NCBI RefSeq assembly: GCF_014648355.1
Contig: NZ_BMQY01000005.1
Span: 310,001 to 374,000, forward strand
Source: Couchioplanes azureus
GTDB lineage: Bacteria > Actinomycetota > Actinomycetes > Mycobacteriales > Micromonosporaceae
Length of the DNA: 64,000 bases
Reading direction: 5' to 3'
In this document: one piece after another, positions 1 through 8,896 of the stretch
Position numbering within the stretch: position 1 is the first letter of the stretch
Layout of the letters: every line of letters begins with the position of its first letter
Position numbers and translations under genes: made by a program
Notes under the pieces: model-generated
What the model was told of the DNA's origin: nothing
The model's database searches: none
Seen by the model: only the letters and a program-made list of their open reading frames with translations

Positions 1-61
1 TTCCCTAGCGTCGTCGTCCCGAGCCGATCCCGGTCCGGGACGTTGCCGATGGAGGTTGCCG

Positions 62-340
62 ATGAGGCCGGATATCGAGGTCGACACCGAGGGCGTGCGT
101 GCCTGGGCAGCGGCGCTGGCGAGGACGGGCGGGCGGCTGCACGCCGATCCGCCGTCGCCGGTGCCGGGCCCGCACTGGTCGGCCACCGACGCCGGCACGG
201 TCGCCGCCGCGGCCGCCCGGCGTGTCCTGGCCGCGCTGGCGGACGACATCATCACCACGGGACGCGAGGCGGTCAGCGCCGCCCGGGACTACGAGACCGC
301 CGACGATCGCGCCGCCGCACGCCTGCGGGACCTGCGATGA
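62..340 (+). CDS. small helical WXG100-like hypothetical protein
   Basis: 92-residue Ala/Arg-rich, largely helical protein with no signal peptide or membrane segment. The ATG at 62 is chosen because GGAGG at 51-55 lies 6 nt upstream; a TTG at 56 would sit directly on that site. Its stop overlaps the start of the next gene by 4 nt (ATGA), so the two are probably translationally coupled. Size, helical character and coupling to a DUF1023 hydrolase resemble the WXG100/ESX-like partners often found beside such hydrolases, but no WXG motif is present (there is a short VRAWAAAL stretch). Function unknown; the WXG100-like reading is an inference from context. Confidence 0.7.
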   Translation: MRPDIEVDTEGVRAWAAALARTGGRLHADPPSPVPGPHWSATDAGTVAAAAARRVLAALADDIITTGREAVSAARDYETADDRAAARLRDLR

Positions 341-1692
341 GCGTGCTCCAGGCGACCGATCCCGGCCACTGGGTGGCGGCGGCCCTGGCGTGGCGATCCT
401 GGGCGTCGGCGGCCGGGCACTGGGCCGCCGAGGTGCGCCGCTGCGCGACGGCGCTGCGCGCGGTCTGGCGTGGCGCGGCGGCCGACGCGGTCGGCGCCAG
501 ACTGACCCGGTTGCACCGCCTGCTGAACCTCTTCCGGCTCGGTTGCTGGGCCGCCGACCAGGCGCTGAGCGAGTTCGCCGCGGCGCTGACCCGGGCCCGC
601 GCCGGTGCCGACCTGCGGGCGGCCACGGCGGCGGACGCGACCGCCAGCGCGCTGCTGCGCGGGCTGTTCGTGATCCCGGCGTCGCCGCCGGGCGCCGATC
701 CACCGGCCTGCACGGCTGCGCCCGCGGAGGTGGGCCGGTGGTGGGCCGGGCTCCGTCCGGGACAGCGCGAGTGGTTGCTCGCCACCGAGCCGGGATGGAT
801 CGGCTCGCTCGACGGGGTTCCGGCGGCCGCCCGCGACCGCGCCAACCGGCTGCTGCTCGACGCTCTGCGGATCCAGGGCACGCTTGCCGACCGGCTCGCG
901 GACGGCGACGGGCCGCGGGCGTACCTGCTGGGGATCGATCCGGCAGGTGAGGGACGCGCGGTCGTCGCCCTGGGCGACCCGGACCGGGCGGAGAACGTCC
1001 TGACCCAGGTGCCCGGCATGACGGCCGGCCTCGCGTCGTTCGGCGGCGAGCTGGCCCGCGCGGAGAGGATCGCGGTCCGGGCGGGCGAGCTGGCGCCGGG
1101 CACGGCCACGAGTGCGGTCATGTGGCTGGGCTACGACGCCCCCGACTTCCTCGGTGAGGCGGCGAGCCGGTCGCGGGCCGACGCCGGCGCCCTCGCCCTG
1201 CGACGTTTTCAGGACGGCCTCCGCGCCGGCCATGAGGGTCCGCCGGCCCGGCACACCGTGCTGGGGCACAGCTACGGGTCCCTGGTGGTCGGCGCCGCCG
1301 CGGCGAGGCCCGGCCTCGCCGCGGACAGCCTGGTCTTCGTCGGCTCGCCCGGGGTCGGCGTGGACTCCGCGGCGGACCTGCACATCCCGTCCGGGGAGGT
1401 CTGGGCCTCGACCTCCCGCACGGACGTCATCCAATGGGCGGCCGTCTCCCCGCGCAGCCTGGCAGAGGATCTGCTCACCGCCCAGGCCCGGCCGGCGGGG
1501 GCCCTGCTCGCCTTCGGCCGGCCCGAGGACGACCTGTACCACGGCACGAACCCCGCCGATCCCGCCTTCGGGGCGCGCACGTTTCCGAGCCAGGCCGGCG
1601 CCGGGCACCTCGGTTACTGGGACGAGGGCGGCCCGGCGCTCGACGCGCTCACGAACATCACCCTGGGGCGGTCCGATGTCATTCCACGGTGA
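337..1692 (+). CDS. DUF1023-family alpha/beta hydrolase
   Basis: 451 aa. The N-terminal ~200 residues are an Ala-rich helical region; the C-terminal half is an alpha/beta-hydrolase fold of the DUF1023 type. Visible marks are the nucleophile elbow GHSYGS (Ser about residue 311), the preceding YDAPDF element typical of DUF1023, and a following SLVFVGSPG strand. There is no signal peptide. Family members are serine hydrolases of unknown substrate, usually next to WXG100-like proteins, as here. The ATG at 337 overlaps the upstream stop; the 3' end overlaps the convergent glmS end by 14 nt, so there is no room for a terminator between them. Family confident, substrate unknown. Confidence 0.85.
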   Translation: MSVLQATDPGHWVAAALAWRSWASAAGHWAAEVRRCATALRAVWRGAAADAVGARLTRLHRLLNLFRLGCWAADQALSEFAAALTRARAGADLRAATAADATASALLRGLFVIPASPPGADPPACTAAPAEVGRWWAGLRPGQREWLLATEPGWIGSLDGVPAAARDRANRLLLDALRIQGTLADRLADGDGPRAYLLGIDPAGEGRAVVALGDPDRAENVLTQVPGMTAGLASFGGELARAERIAVRAGELAPGTATSAVMWLGYDAPDFLGEAASRSRADAGALALRRFQDGLRAGHEGPPARHTVLGHSYGSLVVGAAAARPGLAADSLVFVGSPGVGVDSAADLHIPSGEVWASTSRTDVIQWAAVSPRSLAEDLLTAQARPAGALLAFGRPEDDLYHGTNPADPAFGARTFPSQAGAGHLGYWDEGGPALDALTNITLGRSDVIPR

Positions 1693-3565
1693 CGGACTTC
1701 GCCAGGTTGCGCGGCTGGTCGACGTCGTGGCCGCGGGCGGCGGCGATCTCGCAGGCGAGGATCTGCAGCGGCACGGTGGTCATCAGCGGCGCGAGCAGGG
1801 TGGGCGTCCGCGGCACGGAAATCAGGTGGTCGGCGTACGCGGCCACGGCGTCGTCGCCCTCCTCCGCGATCACGATCGTCCGGGCGCCCCGGGCGCGCAC
1901 CTCCTGGATGTTCGAGACGACCTTGTCGCGCAGCACGCCCCGGCCGGCCGGCGACGGCACCACGCAGACCACCGGCGTGCCCTCGTCGATCAGGGCGATC
2001 GGGCCGTGCTTGAGCTCGCCGGCGGCGAAGCCCTCGGCGTGCATGTAGGCGAGCTCCTTGAGCTTGAGCGCGCCCTCGAGAGCGACCGGGAAGCCGACGT
2101 GGCGGCCGATGAAGAGCACCGTCGAGGCCGTCTTCAGGTCGCGGGCCAGCGCCCGCACGTTCTCCATCTGGGCCAGCAGGTGGCGCAGGTCGTCCGGGGT
2201 GCTCCGGAGCCGCTCGACGACCGCCGCGACCTCGTCGGCGTACATGACGCCGCGGACCTGGGCGAGGTGCAGGCCGATGAGGTAGCACGCGACGAGCTGG
2301 GTCAGGAACGCCTTGGTGGAGGCGACCGCGATCTCCGGGCCGCCGTGGGTGTAGAGCACGGCGTCGGACTCGCGCGGGATCGTCGAGCCGTTGGTGTTGC
2401 AGATGGCCAGCACGCGCGCCTTCTGCTCCTTGGCGTGGCGCAGCGCCATCAGCGTGTCCATGGTCTCGCCGGACTGGCTGATCGCGATCACCAGCGTGGA
2501 GCGGTCGAGCACCGGGTCGCGGTAGCGGAACTCGCTGGCGAGCTCGACCTCGCACGGGATGCGCGTCCAGTGCTCGATGGCGTACTTGGCGACCATGCCC
2601 GAGTGGTACGCCGTGCCGCACGCGATGATGAAGACCTTGTCGACGTCGCGCAGGTCCTGGTCGGTGAGGCGGACCTCGTCGAGCACGATCTCGCCGCGCT
2701 CGGAGAGCCGGCCGAGCAGGGTGTCCGCGACCGCCTGCGGCTGCTCGGCGATCTCCTTGAGCATGAAGTAGTCGTAACCGCCCTTCTCGGCGGCCGAGGC
2801 GTCCCAGTCGATGTGGAACTCCTTGCCGGTGGCGGGCTCGCCGGCGAAGTCGGTGATCTCGATGGCGCCCGGGGTGATCAGGACGACCTGGTCCTGACCC
2901 AGCTCGATGGCTTCGCGGGTGTGCTCGATGAAGGCGGCGACGTCGCTGGCGAGGAAGTTCTCCCCCTGGCCCCGGCCGACCACCAGCGGGGAGTTGCGGC
3001 GGGCGGCGACCACCGCGTCCGGCACGCCCAGGTCGACCGCGAGCAGGGTGAAGGCGCCCTCGAGGCGGCGCACGGCGCGGCGCATTCCCTCGGCCAGCAG
3101 CTGTGGGCCCTCGGCCTCGGTGCCGGACTCGCGCAGCGCGCGCATCTCGGCGGCGACCAGGTGGGCCGCGCACTCGGTGTCGGTGTCGCTGACGAACTCG
3201 ACGCCGGTGGCCTCCAGCTCGGCGCGCAGCCGGGCGAAGTTCTCGATGATCCCGTTGTGGATCACTGCCACCCGCCCGTCGGCGGAGAGGTGCGGGTGTG
3301 CGTTGCGGTCGGTGGGCCCGCCGTGGGTGGCCCAGCGGGTGTGCCCGATGGCGGTCGGCCCGGTGGCGATCCCGTCGCCGGCCCGCTCGGTCAGGGCCTT
3401 TTCGAGGTTTGCCAGTTTGCCGGCGCGCTTCTCGGTCAGGATGACGGTGTCGTCGATGACCGCGACACCCGCGGAGTCATATCCGCGGTACTCCAACCGA
3501 CGGAGCCCGTCGAGGACGATTTGCAGCGCCGGACGGTTGCCGACGTAACCCACGATCCCACACAT
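1679..3565 (-). CDS. glmS: glutamine--fructose-6-phosphate aminotransferase (isomerizing)
   Basis: 628 aa, slightly longer than the usual ~610. It makes glucosamine-6-phosphate from fructose-6-phosphate and glutamine, the first committed step to UDP-GlcNAc for peptidoglycan. The protein begins MCGIVGYVG, so removal of Met exposes the catalytic N-terminal Cys of the class II glutamine amidotransferase domain (about 1-235). Two SIS sugar-isomerase domains follow (SQSGETMDT about residue 365; a second near 475-610), and it ends in the family-typical AKSVTVE. The ATG at 3565 has no Shine-Dalgarno but lies 7 nt after a TAGGCT -10 box, suggesting a leaderless mRNA. glmM of the same pathway is 2.4 kb away. 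Confidence 0.97.
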   Translation of the reverse strand: MCGIVGYVGNRPALQIVLDGLRRLEYRGYDSAGVAVIDDTVILTEKRAGKLANLEKALTERAGDGIATGPTAIGHTRWATHGGPTDRNAHPHLSADGRVAVIHNGIIENFARLRAELEATGVEFVSDTDTECAAHLVAAEMRALRESGTEAEGPQLLAEGMRRAVRRLEGAFTLLAVDLGVPDAVVAARRNSPLVVGRGQGENFLASDVAAFIEHTREAIELGQDQVVLITPGAIEITDFAGEPATGKEFHIDWDASAAEKGGYDYFMLKEIAEQPQAVADTLLGRLSERGEIVLDEVRLTDQDLRDVDKVFIIACGTAYHSGMVAKYAIEHWTRIPCEVELASEFRYRDPVLDRSTLVIAISQSGETMDTLMALRHAKEQKARVLAICNTNGSTIPRESDAVLYTHGGPEIAVASTKAFLTQLVACYLIGLHLAQVRGVMYADEVAAVVERLRSTPDDLRHLLAQMENVRALARDLKTASTVLFIGRHVGFPVALEGALKLKELAYMHAEGFAAGELKHGPIALIDEGTPVVCVVPSPAGRGVLRDKVVSNIQEVRARGARTIVIAEEGDDAVAAYADHLISVPRTPTLLAPLMTTVPLQILACEIAAARGHDVDQPRNLAKSVTVE

Positions 3566-3572
3566 GTGGGGG

Positions 3573-3578
3573 AGCCTA
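3573..3578 (-). promoter_or_regulatory. -10 element (TAGGCT) of a leaderless glmS promoter
   Basis: TAGGCT on the minus strand ends 7 nt before the glmS ATG, placing the expected transcription start at the A of the start codon. The purine-poor CCCCCAC between them cannot serve as a ribosome-binding site. No convincing -35 box is seen. Confidence 0.5.
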
Positions 3579-3764
3579 GCGGACCTCCGCTCATGGCCGC
3601 TGCTCGAGAGGCATACTTTCGCGCATCGGACGTGATCGAAACATCCGTTCGGTCAGGTGTGGGCCGCTTCCGGGCGGAGTCCGGGCCGACCCTGACACGA
3701 CCGGGTGATCCGTTCCTGGCGTCGGGGGCGTACCGTCGGCCCGACGCCTGCTCTGGAGGGACCC

Positions 3765-4727
3765 TTGAGCCATCCACCGCCCTCGGACCCGACGCGCCCG
3801 CTCCCGCCGGAGCCGCCTTCGGGGCAGCCCTGGTCGTCCCCGACCGGCGACGCCCTCGCGGCTCAGCCCCTCACCCCGCCGTCCACGCCGCAGAGTGTGC
3901 CGCCCTCGGTGCCGCCGGGCGAGGAGCCGACCGCACTGCAACACTCACCGGCCCCGCCGGCCCCTCCAGCACCCGGGGTGCCGCAATACCAGCCCGGGTA
4001 CGCCTCGCTGCCCGAGATGCCGGCCAGCGCGCCACCGGACGGCTATCCGCCGACCTCACAGTTCCCGGCGGTCGGCCAGACCCAGTACCAGCCGGAGTAC
4101 GCACCGCCCGCGGGATACGGTCCCCCGCCGGGATACGGCCCGCCCGGCTACGGCGCCCCTCCCCCGCCTGCCCCGAAGCGCAGCAACACCCCGCTCGTGG
4201 CGGTCCTCGTCGCGGTCACACTGCTGCTCTGCGCCGGCGGGATCACCTCCGCGGTCCTGCTGGTCAACCGGGCCACCGACAAGGCCAAGGAGACCATCGA
4301 GTCGCTGCCGGACGTGCCGGAGGTGCCGGACCTGCCGACCAACGCGCCGGCGCTGCCCACGGACCTGCCGGGGCTGCCCACCGACCTGCCGGAGCTGCCG
4401 ACCGACCTGCCGACCGGCATCCCGCAGCTGCCGGGGACGGGCGAGGAGATCGAGGTCGAGTACAAGGTGACCGGCGACGGCCCGGTCGAGATCGTCTACA
4501 TGGGCGAGCTGGGCAAGGAACCCAAGAGGGTGCGCAACGCCTCCCTGCCTTGGCACAAGAAGGTGAAACTGCGCGGCTCCTCGCTCGTCTCGGTGGTCGC
4601 CGTCCGCGGGAGCACCTCGGAGGGCACGATCTCGTGCAGCGCGACGGTCGACGGCGAGGAGGTGGCGCAGAAGACGGCCAGCGGCGGCAACTTCACCACC
4701 GCCTCCTGCACTAAAGTGATCTTCTAG
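3765..4727 (+). CDS. MmpS-like membrane protein with proline-rich N-terminus
   Basis: 320 aa from a TTG start preceded by GGAGGG at 3755-3760; a further upstream in-frame start at 3705 has no comparable site. Layout: ~135 residues rich in Pro/Gln/Tyr (GYGPP repeats) predicted disordered and cytoplasmic; one membrane helix (about 142-168); an extracytoplasmic linker with a 6-residue LPTDLP(G/E) repeat; then a C-terminal beta domain (about 225-320) like the MmpS family (IEVEYKVTGDG ... SCSATVDGE). MmpS proteins in mycobacteria assist MmpL lipid or siderophore exporters; no MmpL partner is nearby, so transport is not implied here. A possible -10 box TACCGT lies at 3731-3736. Confidence 0.8.
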   Translation: MSHPPPSDPTRPLPPEPPSGQPWSSPTGDALAAQPLTPPSTPQSVPPSVPPGEEPTALQHSPAPPAPPAPGVPQYQPGYASLPEMPASAPPDGYPPTSQFPAVGQTQYQPEYAPPAGYGPPPGYGPPGYGAPPPPAPKRSNTPLVAVLVAVTLLLCAGGITSAVLLVNRATDKAKETIESLPDVPEVPDLPTNAPALPTDLPGLPTDLPELPTDLPTGIPQLPGTGEEIEVEYKVTGDGPVEIVYMGELGKEPKRVRNASLPWHKKVKLRGSSLVSVVAVRGSTSEGTISCSATVDGEEVAQKTASGGNFTTASCTKVIF

Positions 4728-4737
4728 CGCGGGGCCT

Positions 4738-4743
4738 TAGGCT
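4738..4743 (+). promoter_or_regulatory. -10 element (TAGGCT) of a leaderless aminotransferase promoter
   Basis: TAGGCT lies exactly 7 nt before the GTG at 4751, the same box and spacing as at glmS and map. There is no Shine-Dalgarno before the GTG. Confidence 0.45.
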
Positions 4744-4750
4744 GGCGGGC

Positions 4751-5935
4751 GTGACGACGACCTCGGCGGACCCGCTCGTCGGCCGCATGCGCCCCTTCGG
4801 CACGACCATCTTCTCCGAGATGTCCGCGCTCGCCGTGCGGACCGGCTCCGTCAACCTGGGGCAGGGATTCCCCGACACCGACGGTCCGCCGGAGATGCTG
4901 GCCGCGGCCGCCGAGGCGCTGCGCTCGGGCGCCAACCAGTATCCGCCGCTCGCGGGCATCCCGGCGCTGAGGCAGGCCGTGGCGGCGCACGAGGAGCGGT
5001 TCTGGGGGCTCACCCGCGACCCGGACACCGAGGTCGCGGTCACCGCCGGGGCGACCGAGGCGATCGCGGCGACCATTCTCGCGCTGTGCGAGGCGGGTGA
5101 CGAGGTGGTGTGCTTCGAGCCGTACTACGACTCGTACGCCGCGTCGATCACGCTGGCCGGTGCCGTGCGGCGACCGGTGACGCTGCGCCCCGGCGCCGAC
5201 GGGCAGTACGCCTTCGACGAGGGCGAGCTGCGCGCGGCCTTCGGGCCCCGGACCCGCCTCGTGCTGCTCAACACGCCGCACAACCCGACCGGCAAGGTCT
5301 TCACGCCGGAGGAGCTCGCGCTGATCTCGCGGCTCTGCCAGGAGCACGACGTGTACGCCGTGACCGACGAGGTCTACGAGCACCTCGTGTTCACCGACGC
5401 CGCCTCGCCGCACGTGCCGCTCGCCTCGTTGCCGGGGATGCGCGAGCGCACCCTGCGGATCTCGTCGGCGGGCAAGACCTTCTCGTGCACCGGCTGGAAG
5501 GTCGGCTGGGCGACCGGCCCCGCGCCGCTGGTCTCCGCCGTGCTCCGGGTCAAGCAGTTCCTGACCTTCGTCAACGCCGGGCCGCTGCAGCCGGCCGTGG
5601 CGGTGGCGCTGACGCTGCCCGACGCCTACTTCACCGGGTTCCGCGACGGGCTCCAGGCCCGCCGGGACCGGCTGGTGGCGGGGCTGACCGACGCGGGCTT
5701 CGCCGTGCTGCCGCCCGCCGGCACCTACTTCGTGACCGCCGACATCACGCCGCTGGGCGGGAGCGACGGGGTCGAGTTCTGCCGCGCCCTGCCGGAGCGC
5801 TGCGGGGTCGTGGCGGTGCCTACCCAGGTCTTCTACGACCACCAGGACCAGGGCCGCCACCTGATCCGCTTCGCCTTCTGCAAGCGCGAGGAAGTGATCG
5901 ACGAGGCCGCGCGGCGGCTGCGCAGCCTCGCCTGA
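4751..5935 (+). CDS. PLP-dependent class I/II aminotransferase (DapC/YbdL-like)
   Basis: 394 aa, a normal length for fold-type I aminotransferases. Seen: the N-terminal NLGQGFPDTDGP motif, NTPHNPTGKVF, the TDEVYEHL Asp/Tyr cofactor-binding segment and SAGKTFSCTGWKVGW, which holds the PLP-binding lysine. This is the cytosolic family that includes mycobacterial N-succinyldiaminopimelate aminotransferase (DapC-like, Rv0858c type) and methionine aminotransferase YbdL; the sequence alone does not decide the substrate. It ends 60 nt from convergent glmM. The GTG start is supported by the TAGGCT box 7 nt upstream. Confidence 0.88.
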   Translation: MTTTSADPLVGRMRPFGTTIFSEMSALAVRTGSVNLGQGFPDTDGPPEMLAAAAEALRSGANQYPPLAGIPALRQAVAAHEERFWGLTRDPDTEVAVTAGATEAIAATILALCEAGDEVVCFEPYYDSYAASITLAGAVRRPVTLRPGADGQYAFDEGELRAAFGPRTRLVLLNTPHNPTGKVFTPEELALISRLCQEHDVYAVTDEVYEHLVFTDAASPHVPLASLPGMRERTLRISSAGKTFSCTGWKVGWATGPAPLVSAVLRVKQFLTFVNAGPLQPAVAVALTLPDAYFTGFRDGLQARRDRLVAGLTDAGFAVLPPAGTYFVTADITPLGGSDGVEFCRALPERCGVVAVPTQVFYDHQDQGRHLIRFAFCKREEVIDEAARRLRSLA

Positions 5936-5995
5936 GACCTGCCCGCCGGCCACGGGCGGATCAGCGACCGGACGGACCAGGAACCGGACCGCGGA

Positions 5996-7348
5996 TCAGG
6001 ACGGGCTCGCCGCCCGGACCTCGTCGGCGACGCGCTCGGCGACCGTACGGGCCTGCTCCTCGGTCGCCGCCTCGACCATCACCCGGACCAGCGGTTCCGT
6101 GCCCGACGGGCGCAGCAGCACCCGCCCGGTCTCGCCCAGCTCGTTCTCCGCCAGCGCCACCGCCGCCTGCACGGCCGGGGCCTCGGCGCCGGCCTGCCGG
6201 TCCTGCACGGGAACGTTGATCAGCACCTGCGGGAGCTTGTGCAGCACCGCCGCCAGGTCCGCCAGGGACTTGCCCGTGGACGCCATCGTGGCCATCAGGT
6301 GCAGGCCGGTGAGGACGCCGTCGCCGGTCGTCGCGTACGCCGGCATGACGATGTGGCCGCTCTGCTCGCCGCCGAGGGCCAGGTTGCCCGCGGTCAGCTC
6401 CTCGAGCACGTAGCGGTCGCCGACCTTCGTCTCGATCAGGCGGATGCCCGCCTGCTTCATCGCCAGCCGCAGGCCGAGGTTGCTCATCACCGTGGCGACC
6501 AGCGTGTCGTCGGTGAGCGTGCCCGCCTCGCGCATCGCCAGCGCCAGGATCGCCATGATCTGGTCGCCGTCGACGACCTCGCCGGTCGCCGTGACGGCCA
6601 GGCAGCGGTCGGCGTCGCCGTCGTGGGCCAGACCCAGGTCGGCGCCCTCGCGGATCACCGCCTCGCGGAGCGACTCCAGGTGGGTCGACCCGCAGTTGTC
6701 GTTGATGTTGAGGCCGTCGGGGTCGGCGTGGATGGCGACGACCTCCGCGCCGGCCTGCTCGTAGGCGGCCGGGCCGACGTCGCTGGCCGCACCGTTGGCG
6801 CAGTCGACGACCACCTTGACGCCCGCCAGGCTGTGCGGCGTGGCGGCGACGAGGTGCTTCACGTAGTGCTCGGCCCCGTCCAGCAGGTCGTGCACGCGTC
6901 CCACGCCGGCGCCGGTGGGGCGGCCCACGAGCCCGTGCCCGTCCTCGACCGCCGCCTCGATGCGCGCTTCGAGCTCGTCCGGCAGCTTCTGGCCGCCCGG
7001 GGCGAACAGCTTGATCCCGTTGTCCGGCATCGGGTTGTGCGAGGCGGAGAGCATGACTCCCAGGTCCGCCTGGGCCTGTCCGACCAGGTACGCGACCGCG
7101 GGGGTGGGCAGCACTCCGACCCGGACGACGTTGGCGCCCGCGCTGGTCAGGCCCGCCACCACGGCCGCCTCGAGCATCTCGCCGCTGGCCCGCGGGTCCC
7201 GGCCGACGATGGCGAGGGGCTGGTGGCTCCGGTCGGTCTCGATCAGCACCCGGGCGGCCGCGACCGCGACCGAGAGCGCCATCTCCGGAGTGAGGAGGTC
7301 ACCGTTTGCCAGGCCGCGTACGCCGTCCGTGCCGAAGAGTCGCCCCAT
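5996..7348 (-). CDS. glmM: phosphoglucosamine mutase
   Basis: 450 aa, full length. Converts glucosamine-6-phosphate to glucosamine-1-phosphate, following GlmS. The N-terminus LFGTDGVRG is diagnostic; the phosphoserine loop is SASHNP (Ser about 103); the metal-binding loop is DGDADR; and the C-terminal phosphate-binding loop is RPSGTEPLVRVM. The ATG at 7348 follows GAAAGGAA. It lies downstream of rplM-rpsI in the order rplM-rpsI-glmM common in actinobacteria, but a strong hairpin at 7425-7464 separates it from rpsI, so it probably has its own promoter. Confidence 0.97.
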   Translation of the reverse strand: MGRLFGTDGVRGLANGDLLTPEMALSVAVAAARVLIETDRSHQPLAIVGRDPRASGEMLEAAVVAGLTSAGANVVRVGVLPTPAVAYLVGQAQADLGVMLSASHNPMPDNGIKLFAPGGQKLPDELEARIEAAVEDGHGLVGRPTGAGVGRVHDLLDGAEHYVKHLVAATPHSLAGVKVVVDCANGAASDVGPAAYEQAGAEVVAIHADPDGLNINDNCGSTHLESLREAVIREGADLGLAHDGDADRCLAVTATGEVVDGDQIMAILALAMREAGTLTDDTLVATVMSNLGLRLAMKQAGIRLIETKVGDRYVLEELTAGNLALGGEQSGHIVMPAYATTGDGVLTGLHLMATMASTGKSLADLAAVLHKLPQVLINVPVQDRQAGAEAPAVQAAVALAENELGETGRVLLRPSGTEPLVRVMVEAATEEQARTVAERVADEVRAASPS

Positions 7349-7424
7349 GGCGGTCGTTCCTTTCGCCGGTCCGTCCCTACCAGTAAAGGCGGACCGGTGC
7401 GTTGTTCGGGCGGGGAAATGCGAA

Positions 7425-7464
7425 ACGGCCGGGTACGCCCCCGCGTGGGGCCGTACCCGGCCGT
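7425..7464 (-). terminator. intrinsic terminator after rpsI
   Basis: Inverted repeat with arms ACGGCCGGGTACG and CGTACCCGGCCGT extended inward by CCCC/GGGG across a one-base bulge. On the minus strand it is followed by TTTCGCATTTCC. It lies 34 nt after the rpsI stop. Confidence 0.8.
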
Positions 7465-7497
7465 CCGATCAGACGTGGTGCAAGGCGAGCGCGGCGA

Positions 7498-8004
7498 TCA
7501 GCGCTTCGAGTACTGCGGGGCCTTGCGGGCCTTCTTGAGACCGTACTTCTTGCTCTCCTTGACCCGGGCGTCCCGGGTGAGGAAGCCGGCCTTCTTCAGC
7601 GCCGGACGGTCGTCGCCGTCGTTCGCGATGAGCGCGCGGGCGATGCCGAGGCGCAGCGCGCCGGCCTGGCCGGTGATGCCGCCGCCGCGGAGGTTGGCGA
7701 TCACGTCGAACTGCTCGGCCTTCTCGGCGGTGTTCAGCGGCTCGCGGATGAGCTGCTGGTGCACCTTGCTCGGGAAGTAGTTCTCGAGCTCGCGGCCGTT
7801 GCAGATGATCTTGCCCGAGCCGGGGACGAGACGGACCCGGACGATGGCCTCCTTGCGGCGGCCGACGGTCTGGATCGGACGGTCACCCGGGCGGGGAGCG
7901 CGCACGGGAGCGGGCGCGGCCTCGACGACCACCACGGTCTCCGCGGGGGCCTCAGCGGGTGCCTCGACGGTCTCGACGACCTCGGGCTCGACGATGTCGG
8001 ACAT
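7498..8004 (-). CDS. rpsI: 30S ribosomal protein S9
   Basis: 168 aa. The first ~40 residues are an acidic Ala/Pro/Val-rich extension seen in many actinobacterial S9 proteins; the core begins near GDRPIQTVGRRKEA and ends in QYSKR, the basic tail that reaches the P-site tRNA. The ATG at 8004 is preferred over an in-frame GTG at 8028 because GAAGGAA lies just before it. It is the second gene of the rplM-rpsI operon, 20 nt after rplM. Confidence 0.97.
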   Translation of the reverse strand: MSDIVEPEVVETVEAPAEAPAETVVVVEAAPAPVRAPRPGDRPIQTVGRRKEAIVRVRLVPGSGKIICNGRELENYFPSKVHQQLIREPLNTAEKAEQFDVIANLRGGGITGQAGALRLGIARALIANDGDDRPALKKAGFLTRDARVKESKKYGLKKARKAPQYSKR

Positions 8005-8024
8005 GCTGTTTCCTTCGCCCGCGC

Positions 8025-8468
8025 TCACTGCGCGATCTGCTTGATTTCGAACGGCACCGGCTGCTGCGCGGCGTGCGGGTGCTCGGCGCCCGGGTAGACC
8101 TTCAGCTTCTTGATGATCTGACGGGCGAGCTTGTTGTGCGGGAGCATGCCCTTGACGGCCAGCTCGACCGCGTGCTCGGGCCGCTTGGTGAGCAGCTCCT
8201 CGTAGCCGACCTGCTTCAGACCACCCGGGTAGCCCGAGTGCCGGTAGGCGACCTTGGTCTGCCGCTTGTTGCCGGTCAGCGCGACCTTGCCCGCGTTGAT
8301 GATCACCACGAAGTCGCCGGTGTCGACGTGCGGGGCGAACGTCGGCTTGTGCTTGCCGCGCAGAAGAGTGGCGGCGTGGGTGGCCAGGCGACCCAGAACG
8401 ACGTCAGAAGCGTCGATAATGTGCCACTGACGCTCGATCTCACCCGGCTTCGGGCTGTACGTACGCAC
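8025..8468 (-). CDS. rplM: 50S ribosomal protein L13
   Basis: 147 aa, standard length. Recognised from WHIIDASDVVLGRLAT near the N-terminus and GMLPHNKLARQ in the C-terminal half. An early-assembly 23S rRNA-binding protein. GTG start. First gene of the operon; a promoter with good -35 and -10 boxes lies 130-160 nt upstream, leaving a leader of about 120 nt. Confidence 0.97.
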   Translation of the reverse strand: MRTYSPKPGEIERQWHIIDASDVVLGRLATHAATLLRGKHKPTFAPHVDTGDFVVIINAGKVALTGNKRQTKVAYRHSGYPGGLKQVGYEELLTKRPEHAVELAVKGMLPHNKLARQIIKKLKVYPGAEHPHAAQQPVPFEIKQIAQ

Positions 8469-8595
8469 AGAATTACCTTGTCTCGTCGTCGGTCCTGGGG
8501 GCGCGCGCCTTGTTCGTCATCAACGCGGTGCGTCAAGCACGAACGTCAAGCGTACCCGAAGGGGGACGCTCGCAGCCGTCGCACAACAGCAGGCA

Positions 8596-8625
8596 ACAAT
8601 ACCCGCCTGCGCGGCGCGCGGTCAA
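8596..8625 (-). promoter_or_regulatory. rplM-rpsI promoter
   Basis: On the minus strand TTGACC (8620-8625) is separated by 18 nt from TATTGT (8596-8601), a good match to the housekeeping sigma consensus. Predicted start of transcription near 8589. Confidence 0.65.
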
Positions 8626-8686
8626 AACGGGCTAGGAGGCCCGTCAGGCCGACGGACCGCATAACTTATCGGCCCCAGGATAGGCC

Positions 8687-8896
8687 GTGCCTCCCGGCGC
8701 GCCGACGGCGGGTGACGTGTTTCCGCCCATGGAGTGCCCGTGCGGGCACGAAAGCCTCTTAGCGGACCCGAAACATGCGGGACGCGGGCCCGAAATCACC
8801 CACCGGCACCCTTCGGTCATGGCCAGTGGCACGGACACCCCGGCGACCCGGCCCGGCACCGCCCCGCCCGTCCGGGGAGGGCCGGCCGCCGCATGA
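8687..8896 (+). CDS. possible small Cys-motif protein upstream of the HemD-like gene
   Basis: Possible 69-residue reading frame from a GTG; an internal ATG at 8729 would start MECPCGHES. It carries a CPCGH cluster and ends with a TGA that overlaps the next gene's ATG by 4 nt (ATGA), the arrangement of coupled genes in this genome. Against it: no clear ribosome-binding site, a low-complexity Pro/Thr C-terminus and no family recognised. It may instead be leader sequence of the following gene. Confidence 0.3.
   Translation: MPPGAPTAGDVFPPMECPCGHESLLADPKHAGRGPEITHRHPSVMASGTDTPATRPGTAPPVRGGPAAA

Noticed and set aside
1112..4714. 1200-codon plus-strand open frame across glmS
   Set aside because: It is antisense to glmS, Arg/Gly-biased and matches no family; long shadow frames are normal at this GC content.
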